From the NCBI RefSeq assembly GCF_029382225.1, contig NZ_JARLTC010000006.1, positions 310,001 to 374,000 of the forward strand: 64,000 nucleotides of DNA, read 5' to 3'. Origin of the DNA: Spongiactinospora sp. TRM90649. GTDB taxonomy: Bacteria; Actinomycetota; Actinomycetes; Streptosporangiales; Streptosporangiaceae. Position numbers and translations under genes: made by a program. Below, one piece after another: positions 55,854-64,000 of the stretch. The stretch's first letter is position 1; each line of letters begins with the position of its first letter. The notes beneath the pieces were generated by a model that ran no database searches, was not told the origin of the DNA, and worked only from the letters and a program-made list of their open reading frames with translations.

Positions 55854-56403
55854 TCCCGACCACGCGCTGTGCGCCCGCCTCAGGTCGGGCGACCTCACGG
55901 CGCTCGACGCCCTTCTGGCGCGCGACCACGGCGTGGCGGGGCTCCTGGCCCGGGTGGCGGGCGCGGGCGAGCCGGAGAGCGTGCTGGAGACCGCCTGGCG
56001 GCGGCTGGTCGCCGACATCGTGGCGGGCGAGGTGACCGGCGGCCTGCGCGCCGCCCTGCTGGGCCGCACGCTGGCCGCGATCGGGCCGACCGGTGAGAGC
56101 GCCGTCCCGCCCGATGGCCGGTTCCTGCCGCCAGGCGACCCCTGGGCGGGCTGGTGGTCGGGCGACGGCCCTGCGGAGTGGCCTCCCGGGTTCGCGCCGG
56201 ACGACCGGACGGTCGCCGAGGCGCTTCGCCGGATCCCCCTTCCGCTGCGGATTCTTCTTGTGGCCCGCCATGTCGCCGGGCTCTCGGCGGAGGAGGCGGC
56301 GGCGCTCGCCGGCCGGGAGCCAGAACACCAGGAGCCGTTGCTGCGCGCCGCCGCCGAGGCGTACCTGGCGGCGATCGACGCCGTGGTCGCGGACGGAGGC
56401 TGA
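55846..56403 (+). CDS. Degenerate sigma-like regulatory protein
   Basis: 185 residues from ATG 55846. The end reads like sigma region 4 (TVAEALRRIPLPLRILLVARHVAGLSAEEAAALAGRE), the N terminus (CARLRSGDLTALDALLARDHG) like region 2, but a Trp/Pro-rich middle replaces normal core-binding sequence. The next gene encodes a zinc-finger anti-sigma-like protein. I infer a diverged ECF sigma/anti-sigma pair; it may not bind RNA polymerase. Confidence 0.55.
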   Translation: MPDPDHALCARLRSGDLTALDALLARDHGVAGLLARVAGAGEPESVLETAWRRLVADIVAGEVTGGLRAALLGRTLAAIGPTGESAVPPDGRFLPPGDPWAGWWSGDGPAEWPPGFAPDDRTVAEALRRIPLPLRILLVARHVAGLSAEEAAALAGREPEHQEPLLRAAAEAYLAAIDAVVADGG

Positions 56404-56407
56404 GGGC

Positions 56408-56662
56408 ATGCGCGCGGTGGACATGAGCTGCGAGGTCGTCGCGGGACTCGTGGTCCCCTGGCTGGGGGCGCCGGGCGGCGAGGAGATGAGCGAGCGGGAG
56501 CTCGACGCCTTCGAGCAGCACCTGCTGTACTGCCCGCCGTGCATGGCCTACGGCCGCAACGCGCGGATCGCCCTCGACGCTCTGCGCGCGGCGGGCCCGG
56601 GGGCCGTGAGCCGGGATCTGCGGGAGTCGCTCGCGGCGCTGGTGCGGGCGGCGGCGACGTGA
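56408..56662 (+). CDS. Zinc-finger anti-sigma-like protein
   Basis: 84 residues. Cys8 near the start and HLLYCPPC (His-x3-Cys-x2-Cys) at about residues 39-46 match the ZAS/zf-HC2 arrangement. It starts 4 bp after the sigma-like gene and ends in a GTGA overlap with the next. No transmembrane segment is present, so it would be cytoplasmic and possibly redox-sensitive. Confidence 0.65.
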   Translation: MRAVDMSCEVVAGLVVPWLGAPGGEEMSERELDAFEQHLLYCPPCMAYGRNARIALDALRAAGPGAVSRDLRESLAALVRAAAT

Positions 56663-57309
56663 CCCACTGGAAGTTCCTCGCACCGGGCGCGGTGAGCCCG
56701 TTCGCCGGTCACGTGTGGACGCCGGGGGAGTGGACGGCCGCCGCCGAACGGCAGGGCTGCCGGTCGGGAATCCACCTGTGCCGGGCCGATGACCTGCCGT
56801 ACTGGCTGGCGGCGGAGCTGTGGGAGGCCGAGGCCGACGGCGAGGCCCTGCGGCTGCCGCACAAGGTGGTCGTGCGGCGGGCCCGGCTGGTCGGGCGCGT
56901 CGCCGCGTGGGACGCGGAGGCGGCCGGCGACCTGGCGCTCGCCTGCGCCGCGCGCACCGCCGTCCACGCCGCCGCCGAACTGGCCCGCGCCGGGCTGGAC
57001 GGCGACGCCGGGCCGCTCGCCGCCCCCGGTCTCCCTCTCCTCGCGCTCGCCGGCGCCGCCCGCGCGGCGGCCCGCTCAGCCGCCCGAAACGGTGCGGGGC
57101 GGGCGGCCGGGCTGTGCGGCTACGTGCTCGACGCGGTCGAGGCAGTCGGCGTCCAGCCCGTCGCGAGCGTCGCCTACATCGCGGCGCGTGCGGCGAACCG
57201 GCGCACACCGGACACCTCCGCCGGGCGGCCGGCCGACCCCTACACCGCCGAACGGGCCTGGCAGGCCGCCTGGCTGGCCCACCGCCTCGGCCTCGGCCGG
57301 CCCGGCTGA
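56659..57309 (+). CDS. Uncharacterised Ala/Arg-rich protein
   Basis: 216 residues. The N-terminal 90 (WKFLAPGAVSPFAGHVWTPGEW, GCRSGIHLCRADDLPYWLAAELWEAE) form a compact-looking domain with conserved Trp and Cys; the rest is Ala-rich helix. No signal peptide. It is the third gene of the sigma-like/zinc-finger operon and ends 7 bp from the convergent NTPase stop. I do not recognise the family with certainty. Confidence 0.7.
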   Translation: MTHWKFLAPGAVSPFAGHVWTPGEWTAAAERQGCRSGIHLCRADDLPYWLAAELWEAEADGEALRLPHKVVVRRARLVGRVAAWDAEAAGDLALACAARTAVHAAAELARAGLDGDAGPLAAPGLPLLALAGAARAAARSAARNGAGRAAGLCGYVLDAVEAVGVQPVASVAYIAARAANRRTPDTSAGRPADPYTAERAWQAAWLAHRLGLGRPG

Positions 57310-57316
57310 CCCCGGC

Positions 57317-59773
57317 TCAGATCAGCGTGTCCATCCCGGCCGACGCGTCCGGGGCCATCGACTCCTTGAAGTCGGACCACTCGTCGAAGAACTCGGTCGC
57401 GTCGGACCCCAGTTCGTCCGGCATGGGGCCGCGGGCCAGGAACCGCTCCCTGATCAGGGTGAGATCGGGCACGAAGAGCGGGGGCGCGGGCGTGGCGGGA
57501 GGGGCGGGCGCGTGCCGTCGCAGGGCCGCCAGGAAGGCCATGGCCTCGTCCTCCCCGAGCGCGGTCATCCGGGCGGCCGTCCGCGTGCCGATCTCCAGGT
57601 AGAACTGCCGCGAGTACTCGTCCGGCGGGTTGGGCTCGCCCTGGAACACGTAGGCGTGGGCGAGCGCCCGGCCGTACTGGTCGGCGGCGGGCCCGCGCTC
57701 ACCGGCCGCCCAGTGCAGGTCGGCCCGCACCCGGTGCAGGTTGGCGATCAGTTCGTGGTCCCAGTCGGGGCCGCCGTCGCTCTCGGGCGTCTCCAGGGCC
57801 AGGTCCCGCGTGCGCCGGGCCGCCTCCGAGAGGACGGCGACCGCGTGGTCCGTCAGCCCCCGCTCTAGGGCGTGGTCGGCGCGCTCGAAGTGGATCCAGG
57901 CGACCGTCCAGGCGTCTCCCAGCTCCTCCAGCGCCGCCGTGGCCTGGTCGTAGTAGGCGTCGGCCCGCTGGTCGGCTGGGTCGCGGTAGCGCCGGGTATG
58001 GGCCAGGAACAGCGTGATGAACGCGTTGGTGCGCTTCACGTCCTCCTTCTCGCGCGCCGACAGGGAATGGGCGGCGGACCGCTGCTCGATGCCGCAGATC
58101 CGCCGGATCAGCAGCAGGCGCGATCGGATGCCGTCCCAGGGCGCGCCCGGCGGCTTCACGTGGGTCAGCGGGTAGTTGTCCAGCAGGTACGTCAGCGCGT
58201 CCAGCAGCTGCTCATCGGGGGAGGGGGCGTCGCGGGGAGACTCCGGCCAGGAGGCGTGCGCCCACTCCCAGGCGGCGGAGGTCCTGCTCCAGTCCTCCAG
58301 GAGCCGGCGGTTGAGCGGGAAGGGGATGTAGTAGCCCCACCACCAGAACGCCTCCAGGAACACCAGCGTGAACCGGGCCCGCGAGATGGCGTGGTCGCCG
58401 GTGAGCAGGCCGGAGTGGCGCAGCCACTCGCGCTTGTCCTCCTGCCACTCGCGGTCCTCGAAGCGGTACCAGGAGGTGTAGGTCGTGTAGATGCCGTCCT
58501 CCCAGCGCCGCAGGCGCTCGAAGAAGTACTCCGCGGCGGCCCGGTGCAGGTTCCTCCAGCGGTCCGGGTGGTAGGTCTGCAGCCGGGACGCCAGGGAGAG
58601 CCGGATGAACTCATGGATCCGGAACCGGCCGCTCGGCCCGAAGTCGGGGGTGGGCACGTCCTGGAGCAGCCGCAGCGAGACCAGCTTGGCGATGGCGTCG
58701 CCGACGTCGCTCTCCTCGTCGCCCATCGCCCGCACCAGCGCGCTCAGCAGCGTGGCGTCGAAGGTGCGGGTGATCGCGATGGCGTCGAGCACCTGGCGCA
58801 GGTGCGGCTCGTGCACGGCGGCGATGATCAGCAGCACGAGTTCCGCCCAGCGGCGGCTCGTCTCCTCCGGCAGCCGCTCCAGCGTGCGCCGCAGCGAACG
58901 GGGATCGACGGCGTGCCCGCCGCTCTCCACGACCAGGTCGCCGATCAGGGCCACCCCTCCCGCGTGGCCGTCGGTGTAGCCGTACACGACCTCGGCGAGC
59001 GCCGGCTGGACGGGATCGGGGTGCAGCCGCCGGGACAGGTAGTCCTGCACGTCGGTCGGGCCGAGGTTGGCGAGGTCGAGCCGCCGGTAGCGGGGCGAGG
59101 GCACGCTCAACGCCACCTGCGCGGGCACGCGCGCCAGGATGACCAGGGTCTTCGCCATCCGCATGGCCATCCGGACCATCCAGTGGCCGAGTTCGTCGTC
59201 GGCGACCAGCTCGAAGGTGTCCACCGTGATGAGCACCCGGCGGCGCAGCGTGTACTCCTCCCACGCCTCGGCGAAGGCGTCGTCGATCTCGCTCTGCGCC
59301 TCGCGGATCCGCTGCCGGACGGCCTCGTCGCCGATGTGGACGATGCTGGTGAACTCGGCCTTCTCGATCGCCGAGCGCCTGCCGAGGGAGATCTCGTTCT
59401 TGGCCAGGAAGTCCTCGGCGAGGCGGCTCTGGAAGCGGCAGACCTCCTTGAACCGGTCGAACTCCGGGACCGGCGGGTCGGCCAGGAACCGCATCATCGC
59501 CCGTGACCTGGTGAACGTCTCCCAGAGCACGGCGGCGCTGGCGGTGGCCCCGTAGTCGTCGTGGAAGCCCGCGCCCAGGTCGTACCTGGCCATGTCGAAC
59601 AGGTAGACCTGGGTGCCGGGATCCGCGCCGGCCAGCTCCGACACCCGGTCCATGAACATGGTCTTGCCGCTGCCGTGGACGCCGACCACGTCGAGGACGA
59701 CGCCGCCGCTCAGCGATCCGAGTAGCTGGAGCGTTCCATCCACCTCGGCCGTGCGCCCGACGAAGATGCTCAT
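57317..59773 (-). CDS. STAND-type P-loop NTPase
   Basis: 818 residues. The protein opens FVGRTAEVDGTLQLL, as STAND/NACHT-like regulators do, then Walker A GVHGSGKT (31-38), Walker B LITVDTFELV (about 185) and a sensor Arg in VILARVPAQV. A winged-helix region (about 320-400, RIHEFIRLSLASRL) follows, then over 400 residues of helical, Trp/Tyr-rich, TPR-like sequence. No enzymatic effector domain is fused. ATG 59773 overlaps the stop of a two-helix membrane protein gene (ATGA). This pair could be a sensor NTPase and a membrane effector. Confidence 0.82.
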   Translation of the reverse strand: MSIFVGRTAEVDGTLQLLGSLSGGVVLDVVGVHGSGKTMFMDRVSELAGADPGTQVYLFDMARYDLGAGFHDDYGATASAAVLWETFTRSRAMMRFLADPPVPEFDRFKEVCRFQSRLAEDFLAKNEISLGRRSAIEKAEFTSIVHIGDEAVRQRIREAQSEIDDAFAEAWEEYTLRRRVLITVDTFELVADDELGHWMVRMAMRMAKTLVILARVPAQVALSVPSPRYRRLDLANLGPTDVQDYLSRRLHPDPVQPALAEVVYGYTDGHAGGVALIGDLVVESGGHAVDPRSLRRTLERLPEETSRRWAELVLLIIAAVHEPHLRQVLDAIAITRTFDATLLSALVRAMGDEESDVGDAIAKLVSLRLLQDVPTPDFGPSGRFRIHEFIRLSLASRLQTYHPDRWRNLHRAAAEYFFERLRRWEDGIYTTYTSWYRFEDREWQEDKREWLRHSGLLTGDHAISRARFTLVFLEAFWWWGYYIPFPLNRRLLEDWSRTSAAWEWAHASWPESPRDAPSPDEQLLDALTYLLDNYPLTHVKPPGAPWDGIRSRLLLIRRICGIEQRSAAHSLSAREKEDVKRTNAFITLFLAHTRRYRDPADQRADAYYDQATAALEELGDAWTVAWIHFERADHALERGLTDHAVAVLSEAARRTRDLALETPESDGGPDWDHELIANLHRVRADLHWAAGERGPAADQYGRALAHAYVFQGEPNPPDEYSRQFYLEIGTRTAARMTALGEDEAMAFLAALRRHAPAPPATPAPPLFVPDLTLIRERFLARGPMPDELGSDATEFFDEWSDFKESMAPDASAGMDTLI

Positions 59774-60219
59774 TCCCGCTCCGTGTCATCGTCCGCCGTC
59801 CTGCGCCCGGCCTCCATGTCCAGCTCTTCGATCCGGGTGTTCCACCCCGATCGCAGGACGTTGAGGCGGCCGGACCGGAAGCGCGCCCGGCGAATTCTGG
59901 TCAGTGCGCCGAATTTGGCAATGTTTGTCGGAGAGTTTTGGTTTTTGGACATTCTTTCCGGCTTGTTGGGGACATTCCGCTTCGCCGAGGCGATCGACAT
60001 GATCGCCCGCAGGACGCAGAGCAGGAATGTCAGTCCCGCGATGATCCACGCGTACGGCCTGCCCTCCGCCGGTACATACAGGGCGATGACGGCGAGCAGC
60101 ACGCCGGCCCCCATGCCGGCGAGCAGCACCGGCTCCCCCTTGAGGAGCCTGATGACTTCGAGTGGCGCGCGGAGGAATGATCCTATTTGGGCAGGTGGTT
60201 CCGGAGGCCCCTGACTCAT
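59770..60219 (-). CDS. Two-helix membrane protein operonic with STAND NTPase
   Basis: 149 residues from ATG 60219. Two hydrophobic helices, EPVLLAGMGAGVLLAVIALYV (about 28-48) and AWIIAGLTFLLCVLRAIMSIA (about 56-77), form a tight hairpin, with a basic cytoplasmic tail rich in Arg/Lys/Asn and then an acidic end. The stop overlaps the NTPase ATG, so expression is coupled. Possible roles: membrane anchor for the NTPase or pore-forming effector. Confidence 0.75.
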   Translation of the reverse strand: MSQGPPEPPAQIGSFLRAPLEVIRLLKGEPVLLAGMGAGVLLAVIALYVPAEGRPYAWIIAGLTFLLCVLRAIMSIASAKRNVPNKPERMSKNQNSPTNIAKFGALTRIRRARFRSGRLNVLRSGWNTRIEELDMEAGRRTADDDTERE

Positions 60220-60238
60220 GGCACAACTCTGGCATGGA

Positions 60239-60267
60239 AGATTACCCATAACAAAATATTTCGTGAA
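60239..60267 (-). promoter_or_regulatory. Candidate promoter of the STAND operon
   Basis: On the - strand: TTCACG (60267-60262), 17-bp AT-rich spacer (60261-60245), TAATCT (60244-60239). The ATG at 60219 is about 20 bp beyond the -10. AT-richness stands out from surroundings. Confidence 0.35.
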
Positions 60268-60403
60268 AGCGGCTGAACCGTTATGTGCGCCATTGGTAGG
60301 CGCGCGGTTCGACTTTGGTTCCGGCGTCTACACCGAAGTGATGACGGCCCGGATGGGCCGCCGCGACGATGCCCGGAAGGCCCCTCGCCGGAACCCTTGA
60401 AGT

Positions 60404-61585
60404 ATGAGGCGAATAGCGGCGCTCGACATCCTGCGCGGGGTTGCGATCATGGGCACCCTGGGGACCAACATCTGGCTCTTCACCAGCCCAGGCGGGCCGG
60501 CCGCGCAGCTCGCGGCGAGCGCCGGGGGCGTGGAGACCTTCCTGCGCTTCCTGGCCAACGGCAAGTTCCTCGGCCTGCTCACCCTGCTGTTCGGCGTCGG
60601 CCTGGAACTGCAGTACCGGTCCGCGCGGCGGCGCGGGGCGCGCTGGCCGGGCTGGTACCTGTGGCGGGCCGCGCTGCTCTGTGCCGAGGGCCTGGTGCAC
60701 TACGTGCTGATCTTCGAGTTCGACGTGCTGATGGGATACGCGGTCATCTCGGTGGCCGTGGCGTACCTGATCGGGCGGAGCGACCGCGTGACGAACGCCT
60801 GGATCGTCATGCTGGGCTCCCTGCACGTGGCGATGATGTCGCTGGTCACCTACGCCATGCTGACCGTCGAGGTGCAGGTGAGCGGGCCGGCCACGCCGCT
60901 CTACACCGAGGGCTCCTGGCTGGAGCAGGTCGTCGCACGGATCCAGCTCGCGCCGCTCTACCGCCTGGAGTCGGTCTTCATCATCCCGATGGGGATCGTG
61001 CTGTTCCTGCTCGGCGCGCGGCTGACGCGGGCGGGCGCCTTCGAGGACTCCGCGCGCGGCGGGCTGCTGCGGCGTCGCCTGATGGCCGTGGGCCTGGGCG
61101 TCGCGCTGCCGCTCAACCTGGTCACGGCCTTCGCCGGTCCCGAATGGTTCTTCCTGGACCGCTACGTGCTGCCGCCGGTCGTCGCCCTGGGGCTGCTCGG
61201 GCTGGTGACGACCGTGATCACCGGGATGCGCGGCGAGGGCGGGCCCGCCCGCCGGGGGCTGGCGAACGTCGGCCGCACCGCGCTGTCCTGCTACGTGTTC
61301 CAGAACCTGGCCGCCTCGGTGGTCTGCTACGGCTGGGGCCTCGGCCTCGCCTCCCGCCTGGACCACCTGCGCCCCTGGTGGGTCATCGCGGCCTGGGCCG
61401 GGATCTGCGTCCTGTTCATGGCGCTGGCCACGCTCTGGCTGCGCCGCTTCGAGCGGGGCCCGCTGGAGCTGGCCTGGCAGTGGGCCTACCGGCTGCCCCA
61501 GCGGGCGGAGGATCAGCGCGCCGGCTCGGCGGTGCAGGGAGCGCCGCCGCAGACGTTCACGACCACCCCGGACCGCAGGAACTGA
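60404..61585 (+). CDS. DUF418/YeiB-like membrane protein
   Basis: 393 residues with about nine helices. ALDILRGVAIMGTLGTN at the N terminus and the C-terminal DUF418 block (VGRTALSCYVFQNLAASVVCYGWGLGL, AWAGICVLFMALATLWLRRFERGPLE) identify the family, probably acyl-transfer related. The 3' end overlaps the convergent hydrolase gene by 73 bp; about 25 C-terminal residues (AEDQRAGSAVQGAPPQTFTTT) are antisense to it. Confidence 0.87.
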   Translation: MRRIAALDILRGVAIMGTLGTNIWLFTSPGGPAAQLAASAGGVETFLRFLANGKFLGLLTLLFGVGLELQYRSARRRGARWPGWYLWRAALLCAEGLVHYVLIFEFDVLMGYAVISVAVAYLIGRSDRVTNAWIVMLGSLHVAMMSLVTYAMLTVEVQVSGPATPLYTEGSWLEQVVARIQLAPLYRLESVFIIPMGIVLFLLGARLTRAGAFEDSARGGLLRRRLMAVGLGVALPLNLVTAFAGPEWFFLDRYVLPPVVALGLLGLVTTVITGMRGEGGPARRGLANVGRTALSCYVFQNLAASVVCYGWGLGLASRLDHLRPWWVIAAWAGICVLFMALATLWLRRFERGPLELAWQWAYRLPQRAEDQRAGSAVQGAPPQTFTTTPDRRN

Positions 61586-63531
61586 GCCTTCTGCACTCGT
61601 GCGCCCGGATCGTTGCGCGGGTCTTCGTGGGAGTCGCGGCCGTACTCCGGGCCGAGCGGCGGGGTGTTGGTGACGGGGGGCGCGGGGGTGCCGCTGTCCC
61701 AGACCACCATCGCCGGCCCGGGGTACGGCCCGCGCGGCAGCGACCCGATCCCCCAGTACGGGACGACGTCCGGGTTGCGCCCGGCCGCGATCGCCGGGCG
61801 GTGGATCCGCGCCCCGAGCGTCCTGGCCTGCACCTCGGCCGCCACTGTGGTGACCTGGTGGTCGCCGAAGGCCACGTGCATCAGCACCCGGTGGCGGGGC
61901 GAGCCCGGCAGCGGGTCGTCGCCGAGATGACGGGCGTAGCCGTTGGTCTCCGCGCGGTCCCACAGCAACTGCAGCAGCGCGAAGCAGAGCTGCTGGGTGA
62001 GCTTGTCCGGGTAGGACGCGTTCATCATCTGCTGGAAGGGCGTGAAGTCCACGCTCCGGTTGAGCAGCGTGGAGTAGTTCATGCCGGTCACGCCGAGCAC
62101 CGCGTTGCGCACGTCGGGGGAGACCGCGACCAGCGCGCCCCCGGCGATGCCGCCCTGGCTGTTGCCGTCGAAGGCGAGCGGCGCGCGGTGGTCGATCAGC
62201 GGGCGGCCGCGGTCGTCGCGGAACGCCTCGTGGGCCGCCATCCCGTCCGCCGTGATCATGGCCCGGCCCAGCAGGACGAAGTCGAGCAGGCTCTGCTGGA
62301 GCCGGTCGGGCACCGTGCCGAACCTGCTGAAGTCGGTGAAGACCGACGCCACGTTCGGGACGTCCTCGTCGGACATGCCGATCCACTTGGTCGCGCAGAA
62401 CAGCACGTTGTGCTCGCCCGCCATGGCGCGCACGTGCCCGGCGCGGACCTCGGTGGCGCGTCCGAGCAGGCCGTGGCCGTACAGGGAGGGCAGCGCGGGG
62501 CGCTTGGCGGTGGCCGAGCGGGGGACCACGCAGTGGAACCCGGCCCGCAGCGTGTCGCCCAGCGGGCGGGGCAGGCCGTCGGGGCCCCGGTTCAGGTTGG
62601 ATCCCGGCGGCCCGCCCGGCCGGTTCAGGTAGTTGGGCACCAGGACTTCGCCGGTGACCTCGCGGGACACGTTCGGGTCCTGCTCGGGGGAGAGATCGGT
62701 GACCGACGTCACGGTGAACTCCGGCGACCGGCCGCGCAGGGCGCGCAGCGCCTCGTCGCGCATCCGCAGCGCCGGGCCCGCGATGCCCTGCTCGCTGGCC
62801 ACCGTGAAGTCCCACGCCAGGTAGAGGTCCCTGGCCGCCACTCCGGCCGCGCGCAGGTCGGCGAGGGTACGGCGGAGCGCCCGCTGCCGCGCGGCCAGCG
62901 GGTCGTCGCCCGGCAGGTCGCGCCCGGACAGCCGGGTGAAGGTCTCGGGGGCGGGCAGCGCGCCGCCGTCGGCGCCCTTCAGGCCGCGCAGCGCGACGGC
63001 GTAGCGGCGGCCCTCCCGCAGGTTCTCGGCGGGCCTGACGATGAGCGCCCGCCGCGCCGGTTCGGTGGCCCCGGCGTCCAGTTCGGCCCAGTACGGCACG
63101 CGCTCGCCGGTCCGGGTGTCCACCAGCACGATCGGCGCGTCACGCCGCAGCGAGCGCCCCACGTCGGTCACCGGCGCGGCCCCGGTCGCACGCAGGTCGA
63201 GCCCGGGAACGTGGGCCAGCAGCATGGAGCCGGGCGAGAACCCGTCGGCCAGGTTCCACAGGGCGGGGTCGATCGGCGTGCCCGCCGCGTTGCGCGGCAT
63301 GGCCGAGACGTCGAACGCGACTCTCCTGCCGGTGGGCGTCTTGGCCGGTTCGGTGAACCAGTCGTTGGGGAAGGGCAGCAGGCACTCGGTGCCCGCCACG
63401 GGGTCGCATCCGGGTACGGACGCGGAGGTGGACGGGGAGGTGGACGGGGAGTCGGCCTGGGCGGGGAGTGTCAACGGGGTGAGTGACGTTCCGGCCAGCG
63501 CGAGCATCGTCAGCGCGATACGCAGGCGCAC
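61513..63531 (-). CDS. Secreted alpha/beta-hydrolase-like protein
   Basis: 672 residues. Signal peptide of about 26 residues ending in AQA-D. A Ser/Thr-rich linker, then GCDPVAGTECLLPFPNDWFT, and a large domain with the nucleophile elbow GNSQG (APLAFDGNSQGGIAGG), which fits G-x-S-x-G. Cys pairs (GFHCVVP, LFCATKW, LCFALL, VCGGAPC) suggest disulfides. GTG 63531 follows AGGAGGAACC. Likely an exported esterase/lipase-like enzyme of unknown substrate. Confidence 0.8.
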   Translation of the reverse strand: MRLRIALTMLALAGTSLTPLTLPAQADSPSTSPSTSASVPGCDPVAGTECLLPFPNDWFTEPAKTPTGRRVAFDVSAMPRNAAGTPIDPALWNLADGFSPGSMLLAHVPGLDLRATGAAPVTDVGRSLRRDAPIVLVDTRTGERVPYWAELDAGATEPARRALIVRPAENLREGRRYAVALRGLKGADGGALPAPETFTRLSGRDLPGDDPLAARQRALRRTLADLRAAGVAARDLYLAWDFTVASEQGIAGPALRMRDEALRALRGRSPEFTVTSVTDLSPEQDPNVSREVTGEVLVPNYLNRPGGPPGSNLNRGPDGLPRPLGDTLRAGFHCVVPRSATAKRPALPSLYGHGLLGRATEVRAGHVRAMAGEHNVLFCATKWIGMSDEDVPNVASVFTDFSRFGTVPDRLQQSLLDFVLLGRAMITADGMAAHEAFRDDRGRPLIDHRAPLAFDGNSQGGIAGGALVAVSPDVRNAVLGVTGMNYSTLLNRSVDFTPFQQMMNASYPDKLTQQLCFALLQLLWDRAETNGYARHLGDDPLPGSPRHRVLMHVAFGDHQVTTVAAEVQARTLGARIHRPAIAAGRNPDVVPYWGIGSLPRGPYPGPAMVVWDSGTPAPPVTNTPPLGPEYGRDSHEDPRNDPGARVQKAQFLRSGVVVNVCGGAPCTAEPAR

Positions 63532-63539
63532 GGGGGTTC

Positions 63540-63583
63540 CTCCTACCGGTCACACCGCCGATGGGCGGTGTGACCGGTAGGAG
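63540..63583 (-). promoter_or_regulatory. 20-bp perfect hairpin over the hydrolase Shine-Dalgarno
   Basis: Bases 63540-63559 and 63564-63583 are fully complementary (20 pairs) around the loop GATG. On the coding (-) strand the right arm ends in GGTAGGAG, part of the Shine-Dalgarno for GTG 63531. It can block translation as RNA, or serve as an operator as DNA. Confidence 0.7.
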
Positions 63584-63639
63584 ATCCCAAGACGGAGGGC
63601 GGGTCAACGACAGAAGTTGATATATAGAGGAGATATGGA

Positions 63640-64000
63640 TCATTGAGCGGACATGTCGTCCTTGGTGAGCACCACCCCTGAGGTGCCGTCCACCGTGATC
63701 CGCTGGCCGGTCCGCACCACTTCCGTGGCGTGCGCCACGCCGACCGCGGCGGGGATGCCGTACTCCCTGGCCACCACCGCCCCGTGCGAGTTGGCCCCGC
63801 CCATCTCCATCACCAGGCCGCCCGCGGTGAGGAACAGCGGGGTCCAGCCGGGGTCGGTGGACGGGCAGACCAGGATCTCGCCCGGCTCCAGGTGCGCGCC
63901 GACCGGGTCGAGGACGACCCGCGCGCTGCCCGTCGCCACCCCGGCCGAGGCGGGGGAGCCGGTCAGCGCGCCGTCCGGCGGGGCGACGGCCACGGCCTCC
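63640..64000 (-). CDS. PEP-utilising enzyme mobile domain, C-terminal part (partial)
   Basis: The C-terminal 120 residues of a gene that continues past the window. GGANSHGAVVAREYGIPAAVGV carries the phospho-carrier His (SHG) of the PEP-utilisers mobile domain, as in PEP synthase or rifampicin phosphotransferase. LTGSPASAGVATGSARVVLD before it is the usual entry of the domain. Which enzyme it is cannot be decided without the missing ATP-grasp part. Confidence 0.85.
   Translation of the reverse strand, partial: EAVAVAPPDGALTGSPASAGVATGSARVVLDPVGAHLEPGEILVCPSTDPGWTPLFLTAGGLVMEMGGANSHGAVVAREYGIPAAVGVAHATEVVRTGQRITVDGTSGVVLTKDDMSAQ

Overview
The window is a GC-rich actinomycete chromosome segment. 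The preserved order ffh-rpsP-KH-rimM-trmD-rplS-lepB-lepB-rnhB-DUF2469-yraN-comM-dprA-xerC followed later by rpsB-tsf-pyrH-frr-cdsA-rlmN, the conservon (cvn) operons, frequent GTG/TTG starts and ATGA/GTGA overlaps all point to Actinomycetota. A relative of Streptosporangiaceae is my inference from protein character; no rRNA is present to prove it.

Region 1 (1-12.1 kb): two conservons (sensor kinase-like CvnA, roadblock CvnB, DUF742 CvnC, small GTPase CvnD). The first is cut by the window edge and carries an extra downstream GTPase preceded by a vestige of the cvnC 3' end. A divergent ABC importer of the nitrate/sulfonate/taurine class plus a flavin monooxygenase lies between the two conservons. 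In both conservons a strong Shine-Dalgarno and a GTG that overlaps the cvnA stop open a 20-24 codon mini-ORF which itself overlaps the cvnB start.

Region 2 (12.2-24.5 kb): housekeeping block for protein targeting, ribosome and tRNA maturation, two tandem signal peptidases, RNase HII, DNA uptake/recombination (YraN, ComM, DprA) and XerC. A gene-free 593 bp stretch before yraN contains two perfect TTATCCACA DnaA-box matches.

Region 3 (24.6-34.4 kb): membrane proteins of unknown function, two two-component systems (DesK/NarL-like and OmpR-like), an M23-type protein, an ABC-2-like membrane protein with a large extracytoplasmic insert, and a divergent ArsR/MFS pair with palindromic operators.

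Region 4 (34.6-41.5 kb): rpsB (with an acidic repeat tail), tsf, pyrH, frr, cdsA, a SUFU-like protein and rlmN.

Region 5 (41.5-55 kb): ABC pair, PucR regulator divergent from an NCS1 permease and cyclase-family hydrolase (probably purine, pyrimidine or hydantoin salvage/catabolism), an LLM oxidoreductase, ArsR-SRPBCC fusion, TetR, methionine importer MetNIQ, AI-2E-type exporter and an Lrp regulator.

Region 6 (55-64 kb): GNAT, a sigma-like/zinc-finger anti-sigma-like/unknown trio convergent with a two-gene operon encoding a two-helix membrane protein and an 818-residue STAND-type NTPase. That operon is the best candidate here for an undescribed system. It is followed by a DUF418 protein, a secreted alpha/beta-hydrolase behind a 20-bp perfect hairpin, and the end of a PEP-utilising-enzyme gene at the edge.

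All calls come from reading the sequence; no database search was run.
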